Positions 16,848 to 25,442 of a stretch of 64,000 nt of DNA are shown here, piece after piece. The notes under the pieces are model-generated. The model ran no database searches and had not been told where the DNA came from. It was given only the letters and a program-made list of their open reading frames with translations. A program made the position numbers and the translations under genes. Source of the stretch: DATAXI01 sp963756185 (lineage in GTDB: Bacteria > Verrucomicrobiota > Verrucomicrobiia > Chthoniobacterales > Chthoniobacteraceae); assembly GCA_963756185.1 (NCBI GenBank), contig CAVWMS010000001.1, positions 1,005,143 through 1,069,142 on the forward strand. The letters are read 5' to 3'. How positions within the stretch are numbered: the stretch's first letter is position 1; every line of letters begins with the position of its first letter.

Positions 16848-18545
16848 TTATCCCGGCCCCTTGCGCATCGCCTTGGTGACCGCCTCGCGCAGGGAATTGA
16901 GCGTAAAGGGCTTGCTCACCACCAAATCCACCCCTTCGGGCTGCTCTCCCGCCCCGCTCATCAAATCGCCAAACCCCGTCAGCAGGATCACGGGCTGCTT
17001 CGGATTGATCTTCTTGATCTCCGCGGCCAGCACGTCGCCGTTCACCTCCGGCATTGCGCGGTCAGTCATCACGAGGTCGAATTCGCCCTCGCGGTATTTC
17101 TCGAGGCCTTCGCGCCCGTTGCCCGCGGTCTGCACGATGTGATGATCCTCGTGCAGGTAAACCTCGATCACCTCGCGCACCAGCGGCTCGTCCTCGACCA
17201 CCAGGATGCGCAGCGGCCTGGACATCGGCTGGGCCGGCTCCGGGCGGGCCGGCAACCGTGTCTCCTTGTAAAGCGGCAGGGAGATCGTGACCGTCGTCCC
17301 CTTCCCAAGCCTGCTCTCGATATCGATGGTCCCATCGTGCCGGCGCACGATCCCGTAGACGATTCCCAGTCCCAGCCCCGTGCCATGTTCATCCTTCGTG
17401 GAAAAGAAGGGCTCGAGACAGCGCGAGCGCACCTCCTCGCTCATCCCGGTGCCCGTGTCCTCGATTTCGAGCAGCGCGTTCTCCTCGCGCATCGATGTGC
17501 GGAATGTGATCGTCCCGCGCTCCGTGATCGCGTCGATCGCGTTGAAAACGATGTTGAACAGCATCTCGCGCAGTTCCGCCTCGTTGCCGGAGATCGTCGG
17601 GATGTTCTGCAACTCCGTCTTCATCGTGACGTGCACGCCGTTCGCCTGCGCCTGGTCCTTCCAGCGCGGCTGTGTCAGCGAAATCACCTGCTGGATCAAA
17701 TCGTTGAGCGACACGGGAGTAAACAAATCGCTCTCCTCCCGGTACCGGTAAAACTCCCGCAGCCGCGCCACGATCTTCGCGCTGTCCTCCGCGGCGGTGT
17801 GGATCATCTCGACGTAACCGCGCGCCCGCTCCTCGTTGCTGAGCGCCTCCGGGCGGCGCAGCAGCAATTCGCTGAAGCCGAGGATCGGCGCCAGCGCGTT
17901 GTTGAAATCGTGCGCGATGCCGCTGGCCATTCGCCCGAGCGCGTGCAACCGCTCCCGCTGGATGACGTGTTCCTGCGTCTCCCGCAGTTTCTCGAGCGCA
18001 TTGGACAATTGCCGGTTGCTCTCGAGCAGCGCGTTCTCGGCGCGCGTTCTCTCGCCGACCTCCATTTGCAACTTGTCGTTGGCCGAGACCAATTCCTCCG
18101 TGCGGTCCTTTACCCGCCGCTCGAGTTCGTCGCGCGCCCGCCGCAGTTCATGCTGCACCTTCTTGCGCTCCATCGCGTACCGTAGCGAGCGCACGAGGAT
18201 GCGGTCGTCCAGCCGGCCCTTGACCAGGTAATCCTGCGCCCCACGCTGCACCGTCTCTACCGCCAGCGCCTCGTCGTCCGTCCCCGTCAGCACCACGATC
18301 GGCAAATGCGGCGCCCGTTCCTGCGTGCGCAAAAACGTGCCGATTCCCTCGCTGTCCGGCAGCATCAGGTCCAGCAGAATGATTTCGATGCCCGGTTTCC
18401 CGAGCGCCTCGAGCGCCTCCGCGAGCGCCGGGACCTGCCTTACCTCGAATATCGGGTCGTCCGATGCGACCAGCAGCCGTTGCAGCAATTGCACGTGTTC
18501 CTCGTTGTCTTCCACCAGGAGCACGGTGATTGTCTGGCCGGCCAT
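16848..18545 (-). CDS. Hybrid histidine kinase (receiver-HisKA-HATPase-receiver)
   Basis: The 565 residues are laid out as follows: receiver (about 8-125; LLVEDNEEH, ILLDLMLPDSEG, YLVKGRL), coiled-coil linker (130-205), HisKA with the phosphorylatable His in GIAHDFNNAL, HATPase with NIVFNAIDAI, DTGTGM, EPFFSTKDEHGTGLGL and GKGTTVTISLPL, and a C-terminal receiver (LVVEDEPLV, LVMTDRAMPEVNG, VSKPFT). No transmembrane region is seen, so it is probably a soluble kinase fed through its N-terminal receiver. It lies 10 bases after the Rcp1-like regulator at 18556 and closely resembles the frameshifted kinase at 8229, so the two are probable paralogues. Confidence 0.95.
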   Translation of the reverse strand: MAGQTITVLLVEDNEEHVQLLQRLLVASDDPIFEVRQVPALAEALEALGKPGIEIILLDLMLPDSEGIGTFLRTQERAPHLPIVVLTGTDDEALAVETVQRGAQDYLVKGRLDDRILVRSLRYAMERKKVQHELRRARDELERRVKDRTEELVSANDKLQMEVGERTRAENALLESNRQLSNALEKLRETQEHVIQRERLHALGRMASGIAHDFNNALAPILGFSELLLRRPEALSNEERARGYVEMIHTAAEDSAKIVARLREFYRYREESDLFTPVSLNDLIQQVISLTQPRWKDQAQANGVHVTMKTELQNIPTISGNEAELREMLFNIVFNAIDAITERGTITFRTSMREENALLEIEDTGTGMSEEVRSRCLEPFFSTKDEHGTGLGLGIVYGIVRRHDGTIDIESRLGKGTTVTISLPLYKETRLPARPEPAQPMSRPLRILVVEDEPLVREVIEVYLHEDHHIVQTAGNGREGLEKYREGEFDLVMTDRAMPEVNGDVLAAEIKKINPKQPVILLTGFGDLMSGAGEQPEGVDLVVSKPFTLNSLREAVTKAMRKGPG

Positions 18546-18555
18546 CGTGTGATCC

Positions 18556-18999
18556 TTAATTCTTCGGCAGCTTGACCACCGTCAGCCAGAATTCCTCGAC
18601 TCCCTTCACCACTCGTATGAAATCCGCCAATTCGACCGGCTTGGCGATGTATGAATTAGCATTGAGATTGTAAGCCTCCGCGACTTCCTCCCGCTTTTCG
18701 GAGCTGGAAAATACCACCACCGGGAGACGGCGCAGCGCGGGGTCGCTCTTTACCTGTTTCAGGACTTCGAGGCCGTGCATGTCGGGCAGGTTGAGGTCCA
18801 GCAGGACCAGGTCGGGCCTCGGCGCCTCCGCCGCCAGCGCGCCCCTTAGCATATCGAGAGCCTGGCCGCCCGTCTCCGCCACGCTCAGGCGATGCGGCGC
18901 AGATACCTCCCTGAGGGCTTCGCGCATGAGGCGAACATCCCCCGGATTGTCCTCAATAAGGAGGATTTCAGCCCTCCGGATACGGTCTTCGTCAGCCAT
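18556..18999 (-). CDS. Rcp1-like single-domain response regulator
   Basis: This 147-residue receiver has the Rcp1/CheY-like features ILLIEDNPGDVRLMREALRE, phospho-Asp in LVLLDLNLPDMHG, VVVFSSSEK, and Lys in YIAKPVEL with the C-terminal F-I-R-V-V-K-G-V-E-E-F-W typical of Rcp1. Members of this family are often partners of phytochrome or PAS kinases. It is the first gene of the four-gene operon 18999-14400, so it is a likely phospho-input to, or output of, the following hybrid kinases. Confidence 0.94.
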   Translation of the reverse strand: MADEDRIRRAEILLIEDNPGDVRLMREALREVSAPHRLSVAETGGQALDMLRGALAAEAPRPDLVLLDLNLPDMHGLEVLKQVKSDPALRRLPVVVFSSSEKREEVAEAYNLNANSYIAKPVELADFIRVVKGVEEFWLTVVKLPKN

Positions 19000-19096
19000 G
19001 CTGTCGGGGTCTCAGGTGTGGTGCAACTTGGGCCATAGGACAAAACAGCATTGGCCGCGCCACGTCGATAAGCAATAATTTTGCTCATCCGGGCAA

Positions 19097-20173
19097 TTAA
19101 CGCTCTTTCGCCGGCTGCCCAGCCAGTTTCCGATAGAGCTCCACGTACCCGTCCACCATCTTCCCAAACCCAAACCTCTGCTCCGCCCTGCGCCTGACCT
19201 CGCGCCTGTCCAGCTCGAGCGTCGCCCGCAGCAGCTCCGTCATCCCGTCGATCTCCGCCGCGTAGTACCCCGTCACCCCCTCGTCGATCACCTCTGGCAC
19301 GCTGCCGAGATTGCACGCCAGCACCGGCGCGCCGCAGGCCATTGCCTCGATCATCACCAGGCCGAATGGTTCGGCCCATTGAATGGGAAAGACCAGCGCC
19401 GCCGCGTTCCTCAGCAGCTCGCATTTCTGCCCGTGATCGACCGGCCCGATGTACCGCACCATCTCCCCATCGATCAACGGCGCGATTTCCGTCTCGAAAT
19501 AAGCCTCCTCCTTTTTCGACTGAGCCTGACCCGCCAGCACGATCGGCATTCCCGCCACCCGCGCGATCCGGATCGCGCCGGGCGGGTTCTTGTCGTGCGA
19601 CATCCGTCCCAGGAACGCAAGGTATCCGCCCGCTTCGTACCGCGGCTCGAACATCGCGAAGTCGCACCCGTTGTACACCACCGGGATTTCCCGCTTCGTC
19701 CCCTCCGCCACTTGCGCCGCCTGGCAGCGGCTGATCGCCGATAACGCCACGTCCGGAAAATTTCGCGCCAGCCACTGCTCATCGTAGGTTGCGAACGTGT
19801 GAATCGTAAAAAGGCTCGGCGTTTTCACCAGCCGCGCAAAGGGCATCCATTGCATCCCGATGTGAAAATGCAGCACGTCGAATTTCGCCGCCTGCTCCAG
19901 CGCCTGCGCCACCGTCGCATTGGCGTACGGCTCATAGACGTTCGCCCCGGTCGCCGCCATGTAATCGAGGATGTTCTGCTCGCAAACCGCCTCCAGCCGG
20001 GCGCTCGTCCGGCAATCGCCCGTGCCAAACAGCGTCACCTCGTGTCCCTGCCGCACCAATTCATCGGTCAGCAGTTGCACCAGGCGCTCGATGCCCCCGT
20101 AGGTCTTCGGCGGGATCGGCGTCCAGAGCGGCGCCACCTGCGCGATGCGCAGCTTCCCGCTCACGCTCCCCAT
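19097..20173 (-). CDS. Glycosyltransferase family 4 (GT-B fold)
   Basis: This 358-residue GT-B enzyme begins RIAQVAPLWTPIPPKTYGGIERLV, an N-terminal signature of GT4 proteins. It continues with VLHFHIGMQW, YNGCDFAMFEP, FLGRMSHDKNP, and the donor-binding region VFPIQWAEPFGLVMIEAMACGAPV followed by GSVPEVIDEGVTGY. The conserved EPFGLVMIEAMACG contains the E-x7-E donor motif. It probably transfers a sugar from a nucleotide donor to a small acceptor or glycan. The substrate cannot be read from sequence and the gene stands alone. Confidence 0.9.
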   Translation of the reverse strand: MGSVSGKLRIAQVAPLWTPIPPKTYGGIERLVQLLTDELVRQGHEVTLFGTGDCRTSARLEAVCEQNILDYMAATGANVYEPYANATVAQALEQAAKFDVLHFHIGMQWMPFARLVKTPSLFTIHTFATYDEQWLARNFPDVALSAISRCQAAQVAEGTKREIPVVYNGCDFAMFEPRYEAGGYLAFLGRMSHDKNPPGAIRIARVAGMPIVLAGQAQSKKEEAYFETEIAPLIDGEMVRYIGPVDHGQKCELLRNAAALVFPIQWAEPFGLVMIEAMACGAPVLACNLGSVPEVIDEGVTGYYAAEIDGMTELLRATLELDRREVRRRAEQRFGFGKMVDGYVELYRKLAGQPAKER

Positions 20174-20312
20174 TTTATCACCCGGAGGTTGAAGTCAGCC
20201 ATTAACCTGAGATTATATCCCCTGCGTTGCAAACTCTGGAACTCGATATTTCATCCCTTCATTTTTCGCGCGGAACCGGCCGCCGGCAATTCGGACAGCC
20301 CCTGACAGATCC

Positions 20313-21422
20313 ATGCCTGTAAAGCCCATCTCCATCCTTCCCGCCCTCTTCGCCCTGGCTCTCTCGACCGCCCGCGCGCAGACGGCGCCTGCTGATTCCC
20401 CTTCCGAGGTTGTCCCCGCGGCGCAGCCCGCCGAATCCGCCCCACCCGCCGAATCCGCCCCGCCGGCAGCCACGCCCGCGGTTTCCGCGATACCCGCCGC
20501 CTCCCCGGTGACGGCGACGGGCACCCAATCCCAGCAGGCCGAACCAGTTGGCTCTCAGGAACTTGTCACGCGGCTCCAGATTTTCCTCGATCAGCAGGAC
20601 TTTGGCCCCGGCATCATCGACGGACGCTGGGGCGAGTTCACCGGCAAGGCGCTCATCCATTATGCGCGCGCCCACAATCTCCAGGTCACTCCCGCCATTT
20701 ACGGCCAGCTCCCGCTCGACACCGTCTATCCCATTTACACCCAGTACACCATCACACCCGAGGATGAAAAAACCGTCGGCCCGCTCCCGACGCGCCCACC
20801 TGAGGAAGCCAAGGTGAAACGGATGCCGTATGCTTCCCTGACTGAGTTTATCGAGGAGCGCTACCATTGCTCGCCCGATTTCATCCAGAAGCTCAATCCC
20901 GGGATGAACCTCGACAACCTGAAGGCCGGCGATACCGTCCGCGTGCCAAATGTCGCGCCGTTCAAGCTCGAGGACGTCAAGCCCCAGGAATTGAAGAAAC
21001 CCGATCCCACGCTCGCCGCCCGCAGCGTCTATGTCTATACGCGCGATAAGATGCTCAACGTCTACGACGGCCCCCGCCTGATCGCCTCCTTCCCCATCAC
21101 ACCCGGCTCGAAGACCCTGCCTGCTCCCCTTGGCATCTGGGACATCATCGGCATTGTCACCATGCCGCAATTCCGCTGGGACGAGGAAATGCTCGAACAT
21201 GGCCGCCGCAGCGCCAATGCCTACGAAATTCCGCCCGGTCCGCGCAACCCCGTGGGCGTCCTCTGGTGCGGTCTCGACAAGATCGGCATCGGCATTCACG
21301 GCACCAATACACCGGAAACCATTGGCCGCGCCGCAAGCCACGGCTGCATCCGCCTCGCCAACTGGGACGCCATCCGCTTTTACAACATGGTGACCGTCGA
21401 CACCCCGGTCATCATCGAATAA
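20313..21422 (+). CDS. Secreted L,D-transpeptidase (YkuD) with peptidoglycan-binding-like and LysM-like parts
   Basis: The 369-residue protein has a signal peptide (ISILPALFALALSTARAQ), then a Pro/Ala/Ser-rich linker (25-80). A peptidoglycan-binding-like segment (LVTRLQIFLDQQDFGPGIIDGRWGEFT) follows, then a LysM-like stretch (LTEFIEERYHCSPDFIQKLN ... LKAGDTVRVP). The YkuD catalytic domain starts near residue 240 and ends with GIHGTN ... GRAASHGCIRLANWD, where the SHGCIR Cys is the nucleophile. Such enzymes form 3-3 peptide crosslinks or anchor proteins to peptidoglycan in the periplasm. Confidence 0.92.
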   Translation: MPVKPISILPALFALALSTARAQTAPADSPSEVVPAAQPAESAPPAESAPPAATPAVSAIPAASPVTATGTQSQQAEPVGSQELVTRLQIFLDQQDFGPGIIDGRWGEFTGKALIHYARAHNLQVTPAIYGQLPLDTVYPIYTQYTITPEDEKTVGPLPTRPPEEAKVKRMPYASLTEFIEERYHCSPDFIQKLNPGMNLDNLKAGDTVRVPNVAPFKLEDVKPQELKKPDPTLAARSVYVYTRDKMLNVYDGPRLIASFPITPGSKTLPAPLGIWDIIGIVTMPQFRWDEEMLEHGRRSANAYEIPPGPRNPVGVLWCGLDKIGIGIHGTNTPETIGRAASHGCIRLANWDAIRFYNMVTVDTPVIIE

Positions 21423-21525
21423 ATGGGGCCTCAAGCCACCCGTCGCGTCATCCGTTCCCGAATTTGAAAAGAGCCGTGCCACACCCCCAAAAAAACCAAA
21501 TTCTGAAACCTCATCGATAAATCCC

Positions 21526-22296
21526 ATGTCCCGTCTCGAAGGAAAAATCGCACTTGTCACCGGCGGCAGCCAGGGCATTGGCCAGGGCGTCTCCGTTCGC
21601 CTCGCGCAGGAAGGCGCGAAGGTCATCGTCAACTATCACAGCCACCCTGAAGGCGCCGAGGAAACCCTCAATGAGATTCGCGCCGCCGGCAGCGACGGCA
21701 TCACCATCGAGGCCGATCTCGGCCAGCTTTCCGAAATCGACCGTCTCATCGAGGAGAGCATCGCCAAATTCGGCCAGATCGACATCCTGGTGAACAACGC
21801 CGGCGTGGAAAAGCGCGCCCCGTTCTGGGAGGTCCAGGAAGCCGATTACGACCTCGTCCTTCAGGTCAACCTCAAGGGCGTCTTCTTCACCACGCAGGCT
21901 TTTGTGAAGCATCTCATGGCCCGCAAGGCCCCCGGACGCGTCATCAACATGAGCAGCGTCCACGAGGAGCTTCCCTTCCCTCATTTCACTTCCTATTGCG
22001 CCAGCAAGGGAGGCATGAAAATGTTCTGCCGTAACATCGCCATCGAACTTGCCCCCCACAACATCACCGTCAACAACGTCGCCCCCGGCGCCATCGAGAC
22101 TCCCATCAACACGAAGCTCCTCAACGACAAGGTGAAGCTCGCCGCCCTGCTGAACAACATCCCATTGGGCCGCCTGGGCAAACCCGCCGATGTCGCCGGC
22201 GCCATCGTCTTCCTCGCCTCGAGCGACGCCGATTACATCACCGGCACCACCATCTTCGTTGACGGCGGACTGCTCTGGAATTACGAGGAGCAATAG
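21526..22296 (+). CDS. Short-chain dehydrogenase/reductase
   Basis: This 256-residue classical SDR has the TGGSQGIG dinucleotide-binding motif, NNAG, the catalytic Ser in NMSSVHEE and the Tyr/Lys in SYCASKGG (YxxxK). The C-terminal FVDGGLLWNYEEQ is typical of glucose 1-dehydrogenase/3-oxoacyl-ACP-reductase-like members. The coenzyme-binding loop has NYHSHPEGAEET, which suggests NADP is acceptable. The substrate cannot be assigned. It is 103 bases after the L,D-transpeptidase and co-directional, though no functional link is evident. Confidence 0.9.
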   Translation: MSRLEGKIALVTGGSQGIGQGVSVRLAQEGAKVIVNYHSHPEGAEETLNEIRAAGSDGITIEADLGQLSEIDRLIEESIAKFGQIDILVNNAGVEKRAPFWEVQEADYDLVLQVNLKGVFFTTQAFVKHLMARKAPGRVINMSSVHEELPFPHFTSYCASKGGMKMFCRNIAIELAPHNITVNNVAPGAIETPINTKLLNDKVKLAALLNNIPLGRLGKPADVAGAIVFLASSDADYITGTTIFVDGGLLWNYEEQ

Positions 22297-22323
22297 GCTC
22301 CCCTTTCACCCCCTACCCCCTCA

Positions 22324-23175
22324 ATGAAACGTCTCCTCCTCCCCCTCATCCTCGGCGCGCTCCTCCTCGAGCGCCTGCCGGCCGAAACCATCCTCGGCAC
22401 CGCCATTAGCAAGATCCCCTTCACCATCACGAAGCCGGGCGCCTACCACTTCATCAAGGATCTCTCCTTCACCTCGCCGACCAATGACGCAATCAAGGTC
22501 GAGGCCACCAACGTCATCATCGACCTCAACGGCCACTGCCTCACCGCCATCCAGCCCAGCAATTCCGCCAACGGAATCGAGTGCACCGGCGAGAACCGCG
22601 TGACCGTCAAGGATGGCACCATCCGCGGGTTCCAGATTGGCGCTTTGTTCATTAGCTCCGATTACGCCCGGCTCGAGGACCTGCTTATTACCAATTGCGG
22701 CGAAGCCGGCATCAGCATCGACGGCTGCAACCATTCGGACGTGACCCACAATCGCGTCGCCGACACCGGCGCCGTGCCGACAAATGTCTATTCCCTCGGC
22801 ATCAACGTGAGCGGCACTTACGGCTCGATCACGAACAATCAAATCGAGAACACTTCACAAACCGACAGCGCCAACCATTTCGCCACCGGCATCAGGCTCA
22901 CGGGCTGTTCGGACATCGTGGTGAATGACAACCACGTCCTCAACGTCGAGCCTTCCGTCCCCATCCACAGCGGCTCATCCACAGGCATCCTGCTCGACCG
23001 CGGCTCGCCATCCAGCAACATCGTCGTGCTTGATAATGTATCTGTTTCCGCCCAGACCGGCTTTGACTTATCCGGCGGCTCGAGCGGCAATTACGGCGAT
23101 AATGTGACCAACGGAGTCACCAATGGCTATCTCGACCTTACCGGGAGCATGACCAATATAGGCAATAACAATTGA
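22324..23175 (+). CDS. Secreted right-handed beta-helix (pectate-lyase-like) protein
   Basis: This 283-residue protein has a signal peptide (MKRLLLPLILGALLLERLPA) and then runs of short strands with the parallel beta-helix rhythm (NVIIDLNGHCLTAIQ, RVTVKDGTIRGF, ISIDGCNHSDVTHNRV, DIVVNDNHVLNVEP). The NDN and NNQI turns are typical. No polysaccharide-lyase catalytic residues can be identified, so it may be a binding or structural member. Its stop overlaps the possible TTG start of the WD40 gene by four bases. Confidence 0.75.
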   Translation: MKRLLLPLILGALLLERLPAETILGTAISKIPFTITKPGAYHFIKDLSFTSPTNDAIKVEATNVIIDLNGHCLTAIQPSNSANGIECTGENRVTVKDGTIRGFQIGALFISSDYARLEDLLITNCGEAGISIDGCNHSDVTHNRVADTGAVPTNVYSLGINVSGTYGSITNNQIENTSQTDSANHFATGIRLTGCSDIVVNDNHVLNVEPSVPIHSGSSTGILLDRGSPSSNIVVLDNVSVSAQTGFDLSGGSSGNYGDNVTNGVTNGYLDLTGSMTNIGNNN

Positions 23176-24308
23176 AGAAAATTCGAAATTCGAAATTCGA
23201 AATTCGAATACTTGCGCCGGCGCTTCTTTTAATGGCGCTTCTGTTGACTCCGGCTCATCCGCTACGCGCGGCGAATAACCTCAACCTCGCAGAGTTCGGG
23301 GCGCGCGGCAGTTCTTTCACCGCTTTGGCGCTCTCCGATGATGGCAAGTATCTCTTCACCGGCGAGGATTACGGCCTCATCACGCTCTGGAGCGTCACCA
23401 CCGGCACCACGGTTTACAATTACCCGGGCCACGTCGGACATGTCCGCGGCGTTTTCGCCGCCGCGCTCCTGCCCGACGGCAAACGCGGCGTCACCTGCGG
23501 CGACGACGACAAAGTAATCGTTTGGGATTTGCCCACCGGCAAGCGCCTGCACGAGATGAGCACGGGAAATTCCATTCCCTGGGTCATGTCCTGCACGCGC
23601 GACGGCGCGCTCGCCGCCACCGGCTGCAACGATGGCCAGATCATGGTTTGGGACATTGCCACGGGCGCCCGTGTCACCACGCTGCCACCACGTTCGCAGG
23701 TTTACGGCATCCTCTTTTCCCCCGATGGCAAGCTGCTCGCCGCCGGTTACGCCGATGGACAGGTCATTCTCTGGAATGTATCCGATTGGTCGCAAAGGCA
23801 TCTCTTTCCCTCGACCGACGGCGCCACCGTGGGCGCGCTCGCCTTTTCGCCCGACAGCCGGCTCCTTGCCACCGGCGACCAGAATGGCGCCGGCTTCGTC
23901 TGGAGGACCGGCGACGGAACGCAGCTCTCCCATTTCGCCGGATATGCCAATCCCGAGGCCCCTCCCAATCCGCCCGTTGCCCCGGTATTTCCCGGCAGCA
24001 CGGTGACTCCCGACAACCGCGGCGCGATTGTCTATGTCTGCTTCAGCCCCGATGCATCGAGTGTCATGGCCGCCGTCCAGGACGAAGTGCCGCGTTTTTG
24101 GGATACCAGGTCGGGAAAGCTTCTCGGCACCGCCGATTGGTACGGCGACAACCGTTTCTATGTCCCCCGTTACGGCTATCCCTTCGCCGCCACCGCACTT
24201 ACTCCCGACGGCAAATATATAGTCACCTTGAAGAAAGACGGCGACATGGACGATTACCTCGCCGAAGTCTGGATCGCCTCCTATACCCCCATCCCGATCC
24301 CCCGGTAG
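23172..24308 (+). CDS. Secreted WD40-repeat beta-propeller protein
   Basis: The 378-residue protein has about seven WD40-like repeats, e.g. DGKYLFTGEDYGLITLW, GKRGVTCGDDDKVIVWD, GALAATGCNDGQIMVWD, GKLLAAGYADGQVILWN, SRLLATGDQNGAGFVW. With the TTG start at 23172 there is a good signal peptide: a basic region KKIRNSK, then ILAPALLLMALLLTP, with cleavage after PLRA. The TTG overlaps the upstream stop. The basic region is encoded by the 28-base TTCGAA heptad array. An ATG at 23232 lies 23 bases after the array, like starts elsewhere in this window, but would remove the basic region. The role is unknown; propellers usually mediate protein interaction. Confidence 0.8.
   Translation: MKKIRNSKFEIRILAPALLLMALLLTPAHPLRAANNLNLAEFGARGSSFTALALSDDGKYLFTGEDYGLITLWSVTTGTTVYNYPGHVGHVRGVFAAALLPDGKRGVTCGDDDKVIVWDLPTGKRLHEMSTGNSIPWVMSCTRDGALAATGCNDGQIMVWDIATGARVTTLPPRSQVYGILFSPDGKLLAAGYADGQVILWNVSDWSQRHLFPSTDGATVGALAFSPDSRLLATGDQNGAGFVWRTGDGTQLSHFAGYANPEAPPNPPVAPVFPGSTVTPDNRGAIVYVCFSPDASSVMAAVQDEVPRFWDTRSGKLLGTADWYGDNRFYVPRYGYPFAATALTPDGKYIVTLKKDGDMDDYLAEVWIASYTPIPIPR
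23181..23208. repeat. TTCGAA heptad array (four perfect copies)
   Basis: Four perfect tandem copies of ATTCGAA (28 bases) lie at the 5' end of the WD40 gene. They end 23 bases before the ATG at 23232. Confidence 0.9.
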
Positions 24309-24340
24309 CGCCACCAAATCCTAACTGCCGAATCTCCCCC

Positions 24341-24742
24341 TCACTCCTGCGTCACCTCGATAAACTCGTTTGTCGCGGTCTTCATATAATATTTGTCCTT
24401 CGGTAGCGCTTCCGCCGGGTCTTCGGGCACGTATAACCAATAAACCCCGCTGTCATCCGTGCCGACGCGCGTCACCTTCGAGTCGCGGACCTTGCTCTCC
24501 GACACCATATCCAGCTTCCGGCCCTGGTACTTCAGTCCGATCGGCCCCTGCTTCGTTGCCGGCTCCTGCACATAACTCGCGTCTCCCACCGCGGTTGGCG
24601 TCTCCACCACTTCCAGGCTCGCCGTGCGCGTGGCGTCCCAGACTGTGAACGCCGCCATCGCCGCGACCACCCCCAGCGTGGCCAGGCCAATCCAGATCAT
24701 CCACGGATCGAGCGTCACTGCTTCCTTGTCCGCACTTGTCAT
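24341..24742 (-). CDS. Single-pass membrane protein, unknown function
   Basis: This 133-residue protein has one membrane segment near the N-terminus (MIWIGLATLGVVAAMAAFTVW, about residues 15-35) and a soluble domain with strands (GLKYQGRKLDMV, VYWLYVPEDPAEAL, KYYMKTATNEFIEV). No lipobox or catalytic motif is seen. It starts 24 bases after plsC on the same strand, so it is probably the last gene of the tyrA-aroA-cmk-plsC operon. Confidence 0.55.
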   Translation of the reverse strand: MTSADKEAVTLDPWMIWIGLATLGVVAAMAAFTVWDATRTASLEVVETPTAVGDASYVQEPATKQGPIGLKYQGRKLDMVSESKVRDSKVTRVGTDDSGVYWLYVPEDPAEALPKDKYYMKTATNEFIEVTQE

Positions 24743-24766
24743 TCACCAATTATCCGTGGCTGCCGG

Positions 24767-25441
24767 TCAATGTCCACCCCTGCCGTTTTTCGGCGGCAAC
24801 TGGATGGCCGCGATCCGTTCCATTACCCGGTCGCTGAGGCGTTGATACAATTCCCGTCCGTGCCCACCCTCGAGGTCCGCTTCGCCAAAGGTCATCGGCT
24901 CCCCCACCACGATCTGGATTTTGCGCAGGCGCACCTGCTTGCCGCCGCGCGGCATCGCCTCGTGCGCGCCAAAAATCCGCATCGGCACCACCGGCGCCAG
25001 CGTCTTCGCGATCACCAGGCCCAGCCCCGGTTGCGCCGGCAGCAGATTCCCATCCAGCGTCCGCGACCCTTCGGGAAACACGATCGTGCACCCACCCGCC
25101 CTCACCAGCTTGATGACGGTCTTGAGCGCGCTCATGTCCGCGCGGTCCTGGTCCACCGGCACCACGTTCAGCTTCGGAAAAATCGGCCCAAGGATCGGCC
25201 AATTGAGCAGCGACTTGCGCGCCAGGAAATGGATCGCCCGCCGGCAGCACATGCCCGCCAGCGGCGGGTCGAGGTAGCTCTCGTGATTCATCGCGAGAAT
25301 GCACGCGCCCTTGTTCGGGATCCGGTCCCGCCCGGTTACCTCGAAGGAAAAGAGCAGCCGCGCCAGCGTCCAGGAGAGCTTGTAACCGAACCGGTACCAG
25401 CCCCGCATCTCTCCACTGGGCTGCGGCCCGCTCGCCAGCAT
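24767..25441 (-). CDS. plsC: 1-acyl-sn-glycerol-3-phosphate acyltransferase (PlsC family)
   Basis: This 224-residue acyltransferase has the HX4D motif in AMNHESYLDPPLAG, block III FPEGSRTLDGNLLPAQPG, and VVPMRIFG-like block IV. It would acylate lysophosphatidic acid to phosphatidic acid at the inner face of the membrane, an essential step in phospholipid synthesis. It starts 1 base after the end of cmk, and cmk-plsC adjacency is common in bacteria. Some homologues use other acyl acceptors, so the exact substrate is inferred. Confidence 0.88.
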   Translation of the reverse strand: MLASGPQPSGEMRGWYRFGYKLSWTLARLLFSFEVTGRDRIPNKGACILAMNHESYLDPPLAGMCCRRAIHFLARKSLLNWPILGPIFPKLNVVPVDQDRADMSALKTVIKLVRAGGCTIVFPEGSRTLDGNLLPAQPGLGLVIAKTLAPVVPMRIFGAHEAMPRGGKQVRLRKIQIVVGEPMTFGEADLEGGHGRELYQRLSDRVMERIAAIQLPPKNGRGGH

Positions 25442-25442
25442 C

